Part shown: positions 62,571 to 64,000 of the stretch, piece by piece | Position numbering within the stretch: the stretch's first letter is position 1 | Layout: each line of letters starts with the position of its first letter | From: Cercozoa sp. M6MM | Taxonomy: Eukaryota > Endomyxa: Ascetosporea | NCBI GenBank assembly: GCA_040357565.1 | Contig: JBDODJ010000035.1 | DNA length: 64,000 nt | Direction: 5' to 3' (one strand) | The notes under the pieces: generated by a model | The model's database searches: none | The model's input: only the letters and a program-made list of their open reading frames with translations | What the model was told of the DNA's origin: nothing | Position numbers and translations under genes: made by a program

Positions 62571-63347
62571 ATATATATATCGTGTTCGACAACAGAAGCG
62601 CACCGGAGACGAACGAAGCGACTGCAGGCGCAGCTGGAACTGCTGCAGGGCGGCAAGGATGCCGACAGCGGCGGCAGCAGCAGCAGCGACGACACTGGCG
62701 TCGTCGGTGGCACTCCGAGCGACCTGCGCTACGTGCGCAACGTGTTCGTCAAGTTTCTGCAACTGACGCCGCTGTCGCCGCCGCAGCAGCAGTTGCTGCC
62801 TTTGTACCATGACTTTACCTTTCCTTGCCCCTGCCTACCTTGGTCTCTCTTTGCCTCAGGCTGGCCTCGCTGCTGCACTTCAATGACGACGACCGCGATG
62901 TTGTCACCGATGCTGTGAGATCACTTTGTCTATGCGCTTTTCTCCTTTGCCTTACCTTAAGTCCCCTCCCCTCACCCCTGTAGTGGAGAAGACACCGTGC
63001 CGAACGCGCCGCGGCCGAGACGAGTGGCGTCATGGCGACGGCGCTGTCACTTTTCACCAGCGGCGCCGTTGTCGGCACCGACGACGTCATCTTCCCACCT
63101 TCTGTACCTTCTCCTCTCCTCGTGTCCTCGAGTTTTTGTCGACTGTTCTGTAGAAACCGTCAACGCCTGCGACCCCTGTGCTGTCGGAACCGACCACCAA
63201 GGATGTAACTTGACTATATCACCCCCTCCCCTGCTTTGAGTCAAAGGCATGCTCCTGCAGCTGGAAGCTGCGCGCGACGAGATGCGGAGGAGGCGGCAAC
63301 AGCGCAATCGTCTCTCTGTCGCAGAAAACGACGGCAATGCCAATTGA
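60783..63347 (+). CDS. GRIP-domain golgin (trans-Golgi coiled-coil tether)
   Basis: Coiled-coil protein recruited to the trans-Golgi by an Arl1-type GTPase. The ATG at 60783 gives MVSALARDDTPGDSGSTLSR. Later exons give LSKLDLLKMLKSLRAQLAQK and KKEIRHLQEQLQ, then KDDEIQRLKVRLDASQRL and QRQLSEARNDASVALERLK. The coiled coil continues with SKSQRELRQLESAVAARVAA, WRDTERDLRSRVQQLEQENA and RTKRLQAQLELLQGG. The GRIP domain (about 62700-62915) reads DLRYVRNVFVKFLQLTPLSP followed by QQQLLPLLASLLHFNDDDRD; the Tyr needed for Arl1 binding is present. A further conserved-looking tail reads MATALSLFTSGAVVG and ends RLSVAENDGNAN (TGA 63345-63347). A CT-repeat intron contains a 10-N gap. Some middle exon edges (60990-61130 and 62140-62300) are uncertain. 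Confidence 0.86.
62459..62566. repeat. CT tract with a 10-N gap (62509-62518)
   Basis: CT in the sense strand of the golgin, in the intron just before the exon that leads to the GRIP domain. Confidence 0.95.
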
Positions 63348-63596
63348 GTCATTGCCCAAGATTTGGTTTCGTTATTTGCCGTCGTGATTATTACCAGTAC
63401 ATTCACGAAAGAGCCTTTGTAATTAGTTCTATATTAGTAAAGTCTTGGAGAAAACTGTGAGTAGTTATTTCCGGCTCAGTGCTTGCCCGGCTCAGCCGAA
63501 GCCAAGTTGGCTTTTTGGGGCACGAACGGCGCCAGCAGCTTCTACGCAGTGGTGCTTGTTGTTATAGCTTGTAGTTACTACTAACGACACTCCACC

Positions 63597-64000
63597 ATGA
63601 AGCTCGTGCGGTACGCTTGTTTTTTCTGAGTCGTTCCCGTTGTCCCCAGGCTGCCGGTCATGCCTGCCACCACGTGTGGCACACCTGCGTTATTGCTTTG
63701 TTGCTGGGTCATGTGGGGCACAGTGCCATTTTCTCTTTTTTTTTGTGATAAATTCGAAAAACGAAAATGTGTTTTCTTGTTTGGTTGATTTCGGCTTGCT
63801 TACTGCTATTGTTGCTGCAGGTTCTTGATGAAGCTGAGTGGTGACACAGTGACGATTGAGCTGAAGAACGGCTCGGTAGTCCACGGCACGATTACTGGCG
63901 GTGCGCTCGTTTTGTCAGCTGTGACCTTTTGATTCTGGTGGGAAGAATGTGTTTGTACAGTTGACCACAGCATGAACACGTCGCTGAAGAACGTGAAACT
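63597..64000 (+). CDS. SNRPD1: SmD1 small nuclear ribonucleoprotein (3' end cut off)
   Basis: Core Sm-ring protein of spliceosomal U1, U2, U4 and U5 snRNPs. The ATG at 63597 gives MKLVR, then a GTAC-type donor. The second exon (63822-63900) reads [20 protein letters not shown] and HGTITG, and the third begins [14 protein letters not shown] before the window ends. This matches the N-terminal Sm1 motif of SmD1 almost residue for residue (family consensus [22 protein letters not shown]). The Sm2 motif and RG tail lie outside the window. A poly-T stretch precedes the first acceptor. Confidence 0.95.

Overview
This window is nuclear DNA from an intron-rich, compact, single-celled eukaryote, probably a protist. 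Nearly every gene is broken by many short introns (about 35 to 250 nt) with GT..AG ends, and the genes are classic nuclear eukaryotic ones: spliceosome, translation, G-protein and cyclic-nucleotide signalling, Golgi and exocyst traffic, TREX-2-like PCI factor and a giant deubiquitinase. I cannot name the lineage. A SHAQKYF-type single-Myb factor, an acylated PKG with three cyclic-nucleotide-binding domains and a G-alpha with a long N-terminal extension would suit a SAR-type protist (stramenopile, alveolate or relative) better than an animal or fungus, but this is inference. I see nothing prokaryotic, no CRISPR and no recognisable transposon. Three 100-N and three 10-N assembly gaps occur, five of them inside simple repeats.

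Layout, left to right. 1-5560: PRP28/DDX23 helicase (minus, cut by the window start) divergent from COQ6 (plus). 6036-12113: an unrecognised protein (minus), then an Exo84-like exocyst subunit (plus). 12788-15239: PLP aminotransferase (plus). 15886-20957: three minus-strand genes, namely a small secreted/single-pass membrane protein, the tRNA adenosine deaminase ADAT1/Tad1 and a Gln/Asn-rich protein. 21181-29821: OSGEP/Kae1, a G-alpha subunit, a bHLH-zipper factor and a small acidic protein (all plus). 30014-32972: PCID2/Thp1-like PCI protein (minus), divergent from a USP34-like deubiquitinase filling 33256-45382 (plus). 45545-47384: rhodanese-methyltransferase fusion and an orphan FKBP C-terminal half. 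47620-47771: a probable intron-containing tRNA (minus). 48391-55792: an unknown helical protein, a SHAQKYF Myb factor and PKG (all minus). 56300-64000: CWC25 (plus), an eIF4E2-like cap-binding protein (minus), a GRIP-domain golgin (plus) and the start of SmD1 (plus, cut by the window end).

There are no operons. The organisation is a mix of divergent pairs with very small shared upstream regions (only 23 bp between the eIF4E-like and golgin start codons) and tandem genes. Functional themes are splicing (PRP28, CWC25, SmD1), tRNA modification (ADAT1, OSGEP), second-messenger signalling (G-alpha, PKG) and membrane traffic (Exo84-like, golgin), but I see no evidence that neighbours are co-regulated.

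The most notable features are the roughly 170-residue unexplained N-terminal region of the G-alpha protein, a run of phase-2 mini-exons building the RS tail of CWC25, frequent GTAC splice donors, and a strong orientation bias of intronic TG, CT and TTTACCCC-type repeats relative to transcription. Gene models were spliced by eye, so internal exon edges should be treated as provisional; start and stop positions are given where a clear ATG and stop were seen.
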